The notes beneath the pieces are model-generated. The model searched no databases, had not been told where the DNA came from, and saw only the letters and a list, made by a program, of their open reading frames with translations. Shown piece by piece: positions 24,345 through 33,592 of a DNA stretch of 64,000 nt. The position numbers and the translations under genes are program-made. Source of the stretch: CBDAPE01 sp965198325 (GTDB lineage: Bacteria; Pseudomonadota; Alphaproteobacteria; UBA828; JAPUJA01); contig CBDAPE010000018.1 of NCBI GenBank assembly GCA_965198325.1, positions 1-64,000 on the forward strand. Direction: 5' to 3'. Position 1 is the first letter of the stretch, and each line of letters opens with the position of its first letter.

Positions 24345-25070
24345 CTACGCGTCTATCGCATTTCTACGTGGGTCAGTATTCAGGGTCATTAGTGTTGGCA
24401 TGCGGCTCAATAATTGCATGATATCGTGCGTCGTGAACGCGGGATCGCCGGGGTAGAGGGCCGCGTAGATTTCACGCACGAGCTTGAGATCCTCAGGGAA
24501 GTCCACGGTCCAGCGAAGATGAGACTGATCGCTTTGCTGGCAAACCTGACTCGTTTCAAAACAGGTGTTGCCCCACAGATGCGGCATCACATGTTCGCGC
24601 TCGAACGGCGTGGCGGCGTTGCGCCACGCCTGTTCAAGACAGGGATAACGGCAAACCTCCGCGTCGAGTCCATGCGGGAACGTGCGTATGCGGGAGTTCG
24701 AGGTGTAGTCGAAGCCGCCTTCGAGGTGGTGCTCAACCACGCGATCGATCACGTCGGCGTCCGCCAGCGGACAATCGGCCGTCAGCCGAATGAGATGGTC
24801 GGGCGCATACGGTCTGGCGGCCTGCACGAAACGGTCCAGTACATCGTGCAACGAGCCGCGGAAGCAGTCGATCGCGTCGTCCGCGCACAACCGGGCGATC
24901 ACGTCGTCGGAGGGCGACGTGCTGGTCGCGACCAGGAGCCTGTCGAAGCTCTGCGCCCGGCCGACACGCTCCAGCTGCCGCAGCAGCATGGGGCGGTCCA
25001 GGATCGGGGCCATGACCTTGCCGGGCAGTCGCGTCGACGACATGCGCGCCTGCAGGATCGCCAGAATCAT
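24345..25070 (-). CDS. spsF: SpsF-type cytidylyltransferase (glycosyltransferase A fold)
   Basis: From the ATG at 25070 the 241-residue protein starts MILAILQARMSSTRLPGKVM, the nucleotide-binding signature of CMP-sugar/SpsF transferases, followed by LLVATSTSPSDDVIARLC, HLIRLTADCPLADADVIDRV and a later HLRWTVDFPEDLKLVREIYA. The family transfers CMP (or another nucleotide) to sugar acids or polyols in surface polysaccharide pathways. The start overlaps the PseG stop by four bases, so the two genes are coupled. An activating step for the nonulosonate is the natural reading. Convergent with the GNAT gene across 84 bases. Confidence 0.87.
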   Translation of the reverse strand: MILAILQARMSSTRLPGKVMAPILDRPMLLRQLERVGRAQSFDRLLVATSTSPSDDVIARLCADDAIDCFRGSLHDVLDRFVQAARPYAPDHLIRLTADCPLADADVIDRVVEHHLEGGFDYTSNSRIRTFPHGLDAEVCRYPCLEQAWRNAATPFEREHVMPHLWGNTCFETSQVCQQSDQSHLRWTVDFPEDLKLVREIYAALYPGDPAFTTHDIMQLLSRMPTLMTLNTDPRRNAIDA

Positions 25071-26200
25071 CGGCTTGCCAATCGCCTCGCCGAAGCGGAC
25101 GAGAGTCCGGCGCAGCGAGGAAGCGCGTCGCGGCCCGGCAGAGAGACTGCAGCCCTCGACACGGTCTCCTGTGTCATCGCGGCAGCGACTCTGTCGGCGC
25201 CCTCGCCGTCGCAGACGACTGCCGCCGCATGCGCCATGGCGTGCTGTCGTGACGGGTCGTCGATCAGTGCGGCGATCCAAGTAGTCAAGTCTTCCACCGT
25301 TACCTCGCCCGCGTTGCCGATGACCTCGATCGCCCCGGCTGCTGCCAGGTTCCGGGCGATGTGGCGCTGGTTGTCGGCCGTGACGACGACCAGCGTCGGC
25401 AGGCCCAGACAGCAGCGCTCCCACGACGTGCCACCGCAGGCGCCGACCGCGAAATCCGCTTCCGTCATCAGGGACGCCATGTCGTGGACCGATCGGTGCA
25501 CGGTCACTGCGGGCGATACCGAGGCGGCCAGCCCGTGAATTTCCTCCCAGTTGCGGGAGGACGCGCCGACGACGACATCGACGGAGAGCGCCGGACACGC
25601 TTCGGCCACGGCCTGAAGTGCCAGCAGTGTGACGCCGGCCGGGTCCGCCGCGCCAAACGACAGCAGCAGCAGCCGTGCCGGAGCCGCGCTCTCGCGCCGC
25701 GCCAGCGCCCGGCGCCGAAGCTGCGGGAACTGGGGCCGCAGCAAGGCGAAGCGAGCAGCGGGCAGGAGCCTGCACTCCGTGCCGGTCAAGGCACGGTAAT
25801 CCGACTCCTCATGGCCGTGGGTCTGATCCAACAGGATATCGACACGATGACGCCGATTGGCAAGATCGTCGATCGCCAGAATCGCCGCCGCCCACGGCCT
25901 GCAGCGTTGCTCGAACGCCAGGTCGCGCCCGTAGTGATCCACGATCAGAAGTGCCACCCTGTCGGGCCAGTGTTCCTTCAAGGCGCTGGACTCGTCGTCT
26001 TGGCCCAGAACCAGGATATCTGACGCAGCCTCGGCCAGCGACAGCACGACCGACAAGGCCTGTGCGTTGACGGCGAAACCCACATGCCAGCCTGTTTCCG
26101 CGAGTGCCGCCGACAGTGTCAGACAACGCATGACGTGGCCGCCGCCGATTGCCTCCGACGCATCGGCGCGGAAAACGGCGGTAGGAAGTTCAGCGGCCAT
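25067..26200 (-). CDS. pseG: PseG-like UDP-sugar hydrolase
   Basis: The ATG at 26200 gives a 377-residue protein with the PseG signature: an N-terminal VFRADASEAIGGGHVMRCLT containing the catalytic histidine of the GxGHxxRC motif, a VALLIVDHYGRDLAFEQRCR segment, and the GT-B second half with LLLLSFGAADPAGVTLLALQ and EADFAVGACGGTSWERCCLG. PseG removes UDP from 2,4-diacetamido-2,4,6-trideoxy-L-altrose in pseudaminic acid synthesis. Homologues serve related sugars. A longer start at 26326 lies in the decayed NeuB2 tail and is rejected. It overlaps SpsF by four bases. The last 30 residues are less conserved. Confidence 0.87.
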   Translation of the reverse strand: MAAELPTAVFRADASEAIGGGHVMRCLTLSAALAETGWHVGFAVNAQALSVVLSLAEAASDILVLGQDDESSALKEHWPDRVALLIVDHYGRDLAFEQRCRPWAAAILAIDDLANRRHRVDILLDQTHGHEESDYRALTGTECRLLPAARFALLRPQFPQLRRRALARRESAAPARLLLLSFGAADPAGVTLLALQAVAEACPALSVDVVVGASSRNWEEIHGLAASVSPAVTVHRSVHDMASLMTEADFAVGACGGTSWERCCLGLPTLVVVTADNQRHIARNLAAAGAIEVIGNAGEVTVEDLTTWIAALIDDPSRQHAMAHAAAVVCDGEGADRVAAAMTQETVSRAAVSLPGRDALPRCAGLSSASARRLASR

Positions 26201-26389
26201 GGCCAAATGGCCTGATATGGGATGAGTCACGGTCGGTCGCGGTCGCTCTGCCACGAGCGGATACCGTTTCCCATCTGCCGCCACGATTCCTACCCTGCAC
26301 ATATGTAGAACAGCATCTGATCCCAATCGACCATTGCATCTTGGTCTTGTGCACGACCGCAGCCACTCGAGAAACTCGTCCGATGCTCG

Positions 26390-27012
26390 GCGCTAGGCCC
26401 GGCCACTGCCAGATTAATGCCCTCCAGTCTGGCTGGGTAACCTGAAGGGCAATGATGAATGATGATATTCTCATTGCCCTCTCCTTATATAAGATCGACC
26501 GCGGCCTCAATCTCTCCCAAATTAGCGTTACCGGTGCCGATCTGCAAACACACCTCCGTGGCAGCGGCTTGGCGTATGAGTGTCTTGTGATTAACGTCAG
26601 CTGATGCAATCTTTATGGAATGACAGCCCAGTTCGATTAGAATTTCAATCTCTTCGGGAAATCCCGCTGTCGCAAAAAAAGCAAGGCCAAGAGAGTCACT
26701 ATGTTCTTTGAGAGCACGCCATTCATCCCTATTGAAGGCGCGGCGCTTCAGAATCTCATACAGCGGCTCTTCAATCTCTTCTGTCGCGCTCGTGTCGCGA
26801 TCGACGAGAACAGAATAGGTGAAAGGCACATGGCGATCAGCAATGAGACGATCCGGGTTCGACATCTGAAACTTGATGGCGTCGGCGCCAGCATCTGCGG
26901 CGTGCCGTACAAGGCGTTTAGCCGATTCCAGACCGTTGTGTGTAGGGCCAACTTCGAAAGTCACAAAACAAGGTGCACCGCCGCCGACTAGACGGTCGCC
27001 AAAATAAACCAT
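26390..27012 (-). pseudogene. Second NeuB-family synthase, nonsense mutation and C-terminal loss
   Basis: The open frame from 27012 encodes 175 residues of a NeuB-type protein of a different subfamily from the one at 22739: FVTFEVGPTHNGLESAKRLV, then DAGADAIKFQMSNPDRLIAD and CHSIKIASADVNHKTLIRQA. It stops at a TAA (26485-26487). Downstream, in the same frame, the family sequence resumes as GEGNENIIIHHCPSGYPARL and EGINL, so the TAA replaces what should be a sense codon (probably Glu). Similarity then ends near 26390. The barrel's second half and the SAF domain are absent. The gene was once in line with the PseG remnant upstream. Confidence 0.85.
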
Positions 27013-27116
27013 GCTTTTACCTTCCTACGACAGTAGAGGTTGCTTGGAGCATGCGGTCTTCGCGAACACTATTGACACGCTTGCGAACCTATTACGATCG
27101 TGAGGTCGTGAATTAT

Positions 27117-27811
27117 TCACGCCGCGGTCCTCGTTGTGTCCCGCATCAGTGCGGCTACAACCTTGGCGACGCCTTGTCCGTCGCAGACGGAGGCCGCCGC
27201 TCGCGCCATGTCGCGCCGGCGGGGCGGATCGTCTCGCAGCGCGGCGATCCGGGCCGCAAGGGTTTCCACCGTCACCTCCCCTGCGTCGCCGATGACTTCC
27301 ACCGCGCCGGCCGCCGCCAGGCCGCGCGCGATATCGCGCTGATTGTCCGCCGTGACAACGACCAGCGTCGGCAGTCCCAGACAACAGCGCTCCCACGAGG
27401 TGCCGCCGCATGCGCCCACAGCGAAATCGGCTTCTGTCATCAGGGGGGCCATGTCGTCGATCGACCGGTGCACGGTCACCGCCCGAGAAATCGAGGCGGC
27501 CAATCGGTGACAGTCGTCCCAATGCCGCGAGCATGCGCCAACGACAACATCGACGGAAAGCGTTGGACACGCGTGCGCCACCGCTCGCAACGTCAGCATG
27601 GTGGCGCCGGTCGAGTCGGAAGCGCCGAACGATATCAGCAACCGCTTCGCCGACGCTGTGTTTTCGCGCCGCGCCAGAGCCCGCCGCCGGTTAGTCTGAA
27701 ATTGCGGTCGCAACAAGGCGAACTGGGCACCCAGGAGAAGCCTGCAATCCGAGCCGGTCAGTGAGACCGGCGGCGCAATAATCCCCCCCTGAAGCGGCCG
27801 GTTGATCCGGC
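27117..27811 (-). pseudogene. Second PseG-like protein, N-terminally truncated by IS21
   Basis: The minus strand holds the C-terminal ~220 residues of a PseG homologue, with long blocks identical to the intact PseG at 25067, for example EADFAVGACGGTSWERCCLG and LPTLVVVTADNQR. The N-terminal domain with the catalytic histidine motif is missing: the coding sequence ends at the IS21 left end near 27812. Possible translation from inside would yield an inactive nucleotide-binding half. With the NeuB2 remnant it forms a decayed duplicate of the glycan cassette. Confidence 0.87.
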
Positions 27812-27878
27812 TGTGGCGGACCAAAATGGGACCGTCTATAGCCTTCTGTCAGGGTTGCTCTGACTGGAAGGCGGGGGG

Positions 27879-29378
27879 ATGTATCGGGTGGATTTGTACG
27901 CGCGGGTTCGGCGGGCGTGTCGTGTCGAGGGAATGAGCACCCGCGAGGCCTCGCGGGTGTTCGGGCTGGACCGCAAGACGGTCCGCAAGATGCTGTCGTT
28001 CTCGGTGCCGCCGGGGTCTCGCCGCGGCAAGCCGCCACGGCGGCCGAAGCGGGGTCCGTTCACGGGGATCATCGATCGGATTCTGGAAGACGATCGGACC
28101 AGCCACCACAAGCAACGGCCCACGGCGAAGCGGATCTTCGACCGTCTCCGGGACGAGTACGGCTTTACGGGCGGCTACACCATCGTGAAGGACTATGTCC
28201 GTGAGCGGCGGCTTCGGTCGCGCGAGATGTTCGTGCCGCTCGTCCATTCCCCCGGCCCCGCCCAGGCGGACTTCGGCGAGGCGATGGCGGTGATCGGCGG
28301 CGTGGCGTGCAAGGTCCACTTCCTTGCCTTCGATCTTCCCCACAGTGATGCCTGCTTCGTGAAGGCCTACCCGGCGGAGACGACCGAGGCGTTCTGCGCT
28401 GGCCACAACGCGGCGGTTGCGTTCTTCGGCGGCGTCCCCCGATCCATCCTGTACGACAACACCAAGCTGGCAGTCGCCCGGATACTGGGCGATGGCAAGC
28501 GGCAGCGAACGCGCGTCTTCACGGACCTTCAATCCCCCTATCTGTTCGAGGACAGGTTCGGCCGGCCGGGCAAGGGCAACGACAAAGGCAAGGTCGAGGG
28601 ACTGGTCGGCTTCATCCGGCGGACCTTCCGGGTCCCCGTCCCGCGGGCCGAGAGCTTCGAGGCGCTGAACGATGCTCTCGCGGGACAGTGCCGCCGGCGC
28701 CAGGCGGCGCGGCTGCGGGGTCACAAGGAGACCATCGGCGAGCGCCTCGCACGGGACCGGGAAGCCTTCTTGCCTCTCCCCCCGGCACCATACGATGCCT
28801 GCGACAAGCGCACTGGACGGGTGAGCTCGCTGTCGCTGGTGCGCTGCCGGGGCAACGACTACTCGGTGCCCGTGGCCTATGGCCACCGCGAGGTGCTGAT
28901 CCGGTGCTCCGTCGACGAGGTCGTTATCTCTTGCGGCGCGGAGGTGATTGCCCGGCACCGCCGGTCCTACGACAGCGAGGACCTGATCTTCGACCCGCTG
29001 CATTACCTACCCTTGATCGAGCAGAAGATCGGCGCCCTCGACCAGGCCGCGCCGTTGGCGGGCTGGGACCTGCCCGAGGCCTTCATCACTCTGCGACGCC
29101 TGCTCGAAGCCCGCATGGGCAAGGCGGGCAAGCGCGAGTCCGTCCAGGTGCGCCGTCTGCTGGAGAGCTTCCGGCTCGAGGAGGTCGAGGGTGCGGTCGG
29201 CGACGCGCTCAGGCTCGGCGCCATCGGCTTCGATGCCGTCAAGCACCTGGTGCTGTGCCGCATCGAGCGGCGGCCGCCCCGGCTCAACCTCGAGGTCTAT
29301 CCGTACCTGCCGCGCGCCCGGGTCGCGACCACGTCTGCCAAGTCGTACATGAGCCTACTGTCGGGGCTCGGCGCATGA
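27879..29378 (+). CDS. istA: IS21 transposase IstA
   Basis: The 499-residue protein has an N-terminal helix-turn-helix (YRVDLYARVRRACRVEGMST, then REASRVFGLDRKTVRKML) and a DDE integrase core with Asp in PAQADFGEAMAVIG, Asp in RSILYDNTKLAVARI and Glu in KGNDKGKVEGLVGFIRR. It catalyses IS21 transposition together with the ATPase IstB. The length is typical and no lesion is seen. It ends with a TGA that overlaps the istB start (ATGA). Confidence 0.95.
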   Translation: MYRVDLYARVRRACRVEGMSTREASRVFGLDRKTVRKMLSFSVPPGSRRGKPPRRPKRGPFTGIIDRILEDDRTSHHKQRPTAKRIFDRLRDEYGFTGGYTIVKDYVRERRLRSREMFVPLVHSPGPAQADFGEAMAVIGGVACKVHFLAFDLPHSDACFVKAYPAETTEAFCAGHNAAVAFFGGVPRSILYDNTKLAVARILGDGKRQRTRVFTDLQSPYLFEDRFGRPGKGNDKGKVEGLVGFIRRTFRVPVPRAESFEALNDALAGQCRRRQAARLRGHKETIGERLARDREAFLPLPPAPYDACDKRTGRVSSLSLVRCRGNDYSVPVAYGHREVLIRCSVDEVVISCGAEVIARHRRSYDSEDLIFDPLHYLPLIEQKIGALDQAAPLAGWDLPEAFITLRRLLEARMGKAGKRESVQVRRLLESFRLEEVEGAVGDALRLGAIGFDAVKHLVLCRIERRPPRLNLEVYPYLPRARVATTSAKSYMSLLSGLGA

Positions 29379-30139
29379 CCGACACACCACGGCTGCTGCT
29401 CGTCCACTACCTCAAGAGGCTGAAGCTGCCGACGGTCCTGAGGGAGTACGACAAGATCGCCCGGCAGTGCGCCTCTGAAGGCGTCGACCACGTTCGCTAT
29501 CTTCTGCGTCTGGCCGAGCTCGAGCTGATCGACCGCGAGCGCCGCATGGTCGAGCGGCGCATCAAGGCGGCGCGCTTCCCCGTGATCAAGAGCCTCGATA
29601 GCTTCGATTTCAAGGTCATCCCCTCGCTCAACAAGACGTTGGTCCTGGAGCTCGCCCGCTGCGCGTACATCGAGCGCCGCGAGAACCTCATCGCGCTCGG
29701 CAACAGCGGCACCGGCAAGACCCACATCGCCCTCGGTCTCGGCTTGGCGGCCTGCCAGAAGGGCCTCTCGGTCGGCTTCATCACCGCCGCTGCCCTGGTC
29801 CACGAGCTCATCGAGGCCCGCGATGACAAGCAGCTGCTGAGGTTCCAGAAGAAGCTCGCCACCTACAAGCTTCTGATCGTCGACGAACGCGGCTTCGTGC
29901 CGCTGTCCAAGACCGGTGCCGAGCTCCTGTTCGAGGTGTTCAGCCAGCGCTACGAGCGCGGCGCGACCCTGGTCACCACCAATCTGCCGTTCGACGAATG
30001 GACCGAGGTGTTCGGCTCCGAGCGGCTTACCGGCGCTCTCCTCGACCGCCGCACCCACCACGTCAACATCCTCGAGATGAATGGCGAGAGCTACAGGCTC
30101 AACCAGAGCCGCAGGCGTCAAACCCCGACGGCGAACTGA
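29375..30139 (+). CDS. istB: IS21 helper ATPase IstB
   Basis: The 254-residue AAA+ protein starts at the ATG at 29375, overlapping istA by four bases. It has an N-terminal helical segment (LLLVHYLKRLKLPTVLREYD), Walker A LGNSGTGKTHIALGLG, Walker B as KLLIVDERGFVPLS, and the sensor region ATLVTTNLPFDEWTEVFG ending in HHVNILEMNGESYRLNQS. Walker B reads DERG where DEIG or DELG is usual. IstB acts as a target-selection clamp for the IstA transpososome. Confidence 0.93.
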   Translation: MTDTPRLLLVHYLKRLKLPTVLREYDKIARQCASEGVDHVRYLLRLAELELIDRERRMVERRIKAARFPVIKSLDSFDFKVIPSLNKTLVLELARCAYIERRENLIALGNSGTGKTHIALGLGLAACQKGLSVGFITAAALVHELIEARDDKQLLRFQKKLATYKLLIVDERGFVPLSKTGAELLFEVFSQRYERGATLVTTNLPFDEWTEVFGSERLTGALLDRRTHHVNILEMNGESYRLNQSRRRQTPTAN

Positions 30140-30331
30140 ACCGACCACCCAACCCACGCTTGACCCCATGGGCCCACAGGTCCCTCCCGCGCGCGCCGCC
30201 GCGTCCGGCCTGTTGAGGGCACGCCGCGTCGCACGCGGGGCCCTCCCATGGACTACGGGGACAAGCCCGCAGCCGCCAGGTGGTCCCTTCTTACACCGCC
30301 ACGGTGGTCCCTTTTTGCTCCGCCATTGACA

Positions 30332-30868
30332 GGCAAACCGCACAGGGGCTTTCAACCACCTTTCGGTGCAAAGAAGAACCCCCTTGCAGTCCGTGTGCTT
30401 GCGCACGGCCCGGATCAAAAGCGCCTGATCGATGTTATCGAAGAAGCCTTTGATGTCCAGATCCAGCACCCCGTCCCGGCGCCAGCAACGTTGCCGGGCC
30501 GTGCCGACGGCCTGGATCGCGGACTTGCCGGGCCGATACCCATAGGAATCCTCGTGGAAGATTGGCTCCAAGAGTGGTTCCAGGTATCGTTTGACAACCA
30601 TTTGCGCGATCCAGTCCGTGACCGTGGGAATTCCCAATGGCCGCATTCCACCCGTTGCTTTTGGTATGTCTACCCGACGGACCGGGAGAGGAAAATAACT
30701 GCCAGAGGACAGCCGGTTCCAAAGCTTGTACAGGTTGTCAGATAAATCCTGTTCGAACGCGGTAATCGATTGTCCATCAACCCCGGCAGCGCCTTGGTTG
30801 GCCCGTACCCGTTTATAAGCCTCCCAGACTTCACGCTTGGGAATGTTAAACGGCTTTGCTTTATCCAC
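30332..30868 (-). pseudogene. ltrA: Group II intron reverse transcriptase (LtrA-like), N-terminal part only
   Basis: The minus strand from the ATG at 30868 encodes about 178 residues of a group II intron-encoded protein: the RT-0 region (NIPKREVWEAYKRVRANQGA, then AGVDGQSI), RT-1/2 (SYFPLPVRRVDIPKATGGMR, then PLGIPTVTDWIAQMVVK), RT-3 (FHEDSYGYRPGKSAIQAVG) and VLDLDIKGFFDNIDQALLIR. The frame is then cut by IS21 element 1. The catalytic YADD motif, the maturase and the endonuclease regions are gone, so the intron cannot move on its own. Confidence 0.9.
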
Positions 30869-31200
30869 GGGACTCCTCCCAACTTCGGTTGGTCCCGGTA
30901 TAAAGCTTGATGATGCCGCCCCTTCGCTTCGGCTCCATTACAGAGCTTTCATCACTACTACGGGTGACCCCGCCCCCGTGCCTCGCATCGGTACTCTCAC
31001 CCTTGGGGGGACCTCCCCCTTGAGCTTCTCCCTTTGCATCGAGACGACAGGTTCCCATGTTCCGTGCACGCGCCTGGACCAAGGTCACGCCACCTTCATG
31101 CCGGATGCCATCTGGACAGTAAGCAGGCCGCCTTCCAGACTGATCCCGGGGCACCCGATCGTCCCCGGTTTTGACATCATCCACTCTCTTTCGACACGTC
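30869..31200 (-). other. Group II intron 5' RNA region, remnant
   Basis: The 330 bases upstream of the reverse transcriptase start contain no gene but several GC-rich stem-forming stretches. Position and composition fit the intron's catalytic RNA domains I-IV that normally precede the reading frame. The 5' splice boundary was not identified, and the stretch ends at the IS21 element 2 inverted repeat at 31201, so the intron may be cut there. The 3' domains V and VI are missing with the rest of the gene. Confidence 0.5.
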
Positions 31201-31260
31201 TGTCAATATCGGTTTAAAAACCGGCCATAATGTTGGCGCGAAACCCAGCCGATAGCGATT

Positions 31261-31294
31261 GATATGAGAAGGGCCCCGATCGGGGCCCTTCTCA
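31261..31294. terminator. 34-bp perfect palindrome downstream of istB
   Basis: TATGAGAAGGGCCCCGA is followed immediately by its exact reverse complement. It lies 21 bases past the istB stop within IS21 element 2. It would form a very stable hairpin, probably a transcription or mRNA 3' structure, although no long T run follows in the istB direction. Confidence 0.6.
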
Positions 31295-31314
31295 TAGATC
31301 ATCCTTTTCCAGGA

Positions 31315-32081
31315 TCAGCGATTTTGTTTTAAGCGGCTTTGCGCGAGGCGGTAGGACTTGCCGTTCATTTCCAGGATATGGACGTGGTGGGTCAGGCGGT
31401 CGAGGAGCGCGCCAGTGAGGCGTTCCTCGCCGAATGTGGCGGTCCATTCTGAGAACGGCAGGTACGAGGTGATAATGGTGGCGCCGCGTTCGTAACGTTG
31501 GTGATAAGTTCGAACAATAGCTCGGCGCCGGTCTTCGAGAGAGGAACGAAGCCGAGTTTGTCGATGATCAGCAACTCGTGGCTGGCAAGTTGCCTGTGCA
31601 GGCGCAAGAGCCGCTTCTCGTCGTCGTGGACCTCGATGAGTTCATGCACAATCGCGGCGGCGGTGGCGAAGCGGGTTTTTATGCCTCGCTGGCATGCCGC
31701 CACGCCCAGGGCGATGGCGACATGGGTTTTGCCGACACCGCTGGGGCCAAGCGCGATGACGTTCTCGCGTCGATCGACAAAATCCGAGCGGGCCAGATCC
31801 ACAACCAGTTTCTTGTTGAGTGTGGGGATCGCATCGAAGTCGAAACTCTCCAGGCTCTTGATGGAAGGGAACCTCGCCGCCTTGAGGCGCCGCTCGACCA
31901 TGCGAGCTTCGCGGTCTATCAGCTCCAACTCAATCAAGCGCGCCAGGTACCGGACATGATCGGCATTCTCCGCCGCACATTGCCGAGCCAGCTTCTCATA
32001 CTCCCTGAGCACGCTCGGCAGTCTCAACTTCTTCCGATGATGCTGCAGGAGCAGTTCAGGCGCTTCGCCAGCTGCGATCAT
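31315..32081 (-). pseudogene. istB: IS21 helper ATPase IstB, frameshifted
   Basis: From the ATG at 32081 (overlapping istA) the frame encodes the IstB helical start, Walker A LGPSGVGKTHVAIALG and ASHELLIIDKLGFVPLS, but shifts after LLFELIT near 31502. In the next frame the true ending appears: QRYERGATIITSYLPFSEW, then ATFGEERLTGALLDRL and HILEMNGKSYRLAQSR, stopping at 31315. One missing base explains it. The C-terminal sensor region is lost in the shifted product. The Walker B reads IIDKLG, with Lys in place of the usual Glu, which is itself unusual. Confidence 0.88.
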
Positions 32082-33592
32082 GCCGGCTCTCCCGACAACA
32101 GGCTCATGTAGCTGGACGCCGATGTCGTCGTCACACGGGCGACCGGTAGATGGGGATAGGCGGCCAGATCGAGCTTGGGCCGCCGCTTCTCGATCCGGCA
32201 CAACGCCAAGTGTTTTACCGCGTCATAGCTGATCGCGTTCAGATGCAATGCATCGCGCACGGCGCCATGGACCGTGGCCAAGGGAAAGGTCTTGATAAGA
32301 CGCAAGACCTGCACGTATTCTCGCTTGCCGGCCGCACAGCAGTTCTTCGGGCTGAGCCGTGCTTCCAGCAACCGGCGCAACGTGGCGAACTCGGTCGGCA
32401 GATCCCACCCCTGCAATGGCGCCGCCTGGTCCAGGGCCCCAACCTTCTGTTCCAACAGGGCTAGGTAATGCGGGGGATTAAAGACCAGGTCGCCGGCCTC
32501 GTAAGAACGTCGATGGCGGGCAATCTCCTGGCCGCCGGCGACAATCACCACCTCGTCGACAGAGGCCTTTACCATCGCATCGCGGTGGGCATAAGCAACA
32601 GGAACTGAATAATCGGTGTTCTTGTATCGGATCAGCGCCTGGCTGGTGACACGGCCTGGACGCTTGTCACAGGCCTCAAAGGGGACCGCCGGAAAGTCCT
32701 GGAAGGCAGCCCAATCCGCTTGCAAGCGTACGCCGATCGCTGCTTCGTAACCTCGCAGGGTTTTACCCTGCCGTTCCCGGCAGCGGATCTCCAGCATGAC
32801 ATTGAGATCGGCAAAGTCGCGCACCCGCGGGAACGGGACCATGAAAGTCCGCCGGGCAAAGACCACCATCCCCTCGACCTTGCCCTTGTCGTTCCCCTTG
32901 CCGGGGCGGCCATATCGATCCTCGAACACATAGTGAGATTGCAGGGCCGCGAATAGCGTACTGCGCTTGCGGCTACCGTCGCCAAGAATTTTCGCCACCG
33001 CGAGCCGCGTGTTGTCGTAGAGGATCGACGGCGGCACGCCGCCAAAGAAAGCAAACGCCGCGACGTGGCCATCACAGAATGCCTCCGCCGTCTCGGCCGG
33101 ATAGGCCTTCACAAAGATCGCATCGCTGTGCGGCAGCGCGATGACAAGAAAGCGCACCTTCCGGGTCACGCCACCGATTACCGCCCAGGCCGCGCCAAAA
33201 TCCGCCTGAGCGTGACCCGCTGGATGCACCAGAGGGACAAACGCCTCCTTCAGGCTCAGGCGCCGCGGATGTACATAATCCCGCACCGTCGTATAGCCGC
33301 CATCAAAGCCACGGTCCTCACGCAACCGATCATAGATCCGCTGGATCGTATGGCGCTGCTTCTTCGGCGCCCCTATATCATCATGCCGTATCTGGTCGAT
33401 AAAGCCGCTATGCGCGTCGAGCTTCGGGCGCCAAAGCGCCACATGCCGGCGATAACTCAATGGCACCGAATGCGCCACCATCTTCGAAACCGTCCCTCGG
33501 TCTATCCCAAAGCGACGCGCAGCTTCCCGTTGGCTAATACCCTGGCCCAGTACCGCAAGCCGAACACGACCATATAAATCCACCCCGTACAT
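32078..33592 (-). CDS. istA: IS21 transposase IstA (element 2)
   Basis: From the ATG at 33592 the 504-residue protein has the same order as the element 1 IstA: a helix-turn-helix (GQGISQREAARRFGIDRGTV), Asp in HAQADFGAAWAVIGG, Asp in PSILYDNTRLAVAKIL, and Glu in KGNDKGKVEGMVVFARR. A small insertion (LSPKNCCAAGKREYV) is present where element 1 has a shorter sequence. The frame is intact from start to stop. A longer start at 33664 would lie in the terminal repeat. Confidence 0.93.
   Translation of the reverse strand: MYGVDLYGRVRLAVLGQGISQREAARRFGIDRGTVSKMVAHSVPLSYRRHVALWRPKLDAHSGFIDQIRHDDIGAPKKQRHTIQRIYDRLREDRGFDGGYTTVRDYVHPRRLSLKEAFVPLVHPAGHAQADFGAAWAVIGGVTRKVRFLVIALPHSDAIFVKAYPAETAEAFCDGHVAAFAFFGGVPPSILYDNTRLAVAKILGDGSRKRSTLFAALQSHYVFEDRYGRPGKGNDKGKVEGMVVFARRTFMVPFPRVRDFADLNVMLEIRCRERQGKTLRGYEAAIGVRLQADWAAFQDFPAVPFEACDKRPGRVTSQALIRYKNTDYSVPVAYAHRDAMVKASVDEVVIVAGGQEIARHRRSYEAGDLVFNPPHYLALLEQKVGALDQAAPLQGWDLPTEFATLRRLLEARLSPKNCCAAGKREYVQVLRLIKTFPLATVHGAVRDALHLNAISYDAVKHLALCRIEKRRPKLDLAAYPHLPVARVTTTSASSYMSLLSGEPA

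Larger units (their letters stand above)
27812..30331 (+). mobile_element. IS21 family element 1
   Basis: The element begins TGTGGCGGACCAAAATGGGA at 27812 and ends with the inverse of TGTCAATGGCGGAGCAAAAA at 30331. A second internal copy of the end motif (ggtggtccctt) lies near 30284, as is usual for IS21. It carries overlapping istA and istB with intact motifs and may be active. Its left flank is a truncated PseG gene and its right flank is the middle of a group II intron reverse transcriptase gene, so the insertion was accompanied by, or followed by, rearrangement. Confidence 0.88.

Noticed and set aside
28688..30139. Extended upstream start for istB inside istA
   Set aside because: The first ~230 codons are an out-of-frame reading of istA. 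The ATG at 29375 with the ATGA overlap is the normal IS21 arrangement.
29297..30868. A 523-codon fusion of reverse transcriptase with a long C-terminal extension
   Set aside because: The C-terminal part is the antisense strand of istB of IS21 element 1. The true coding sequence ends at the element boundary near 30332.
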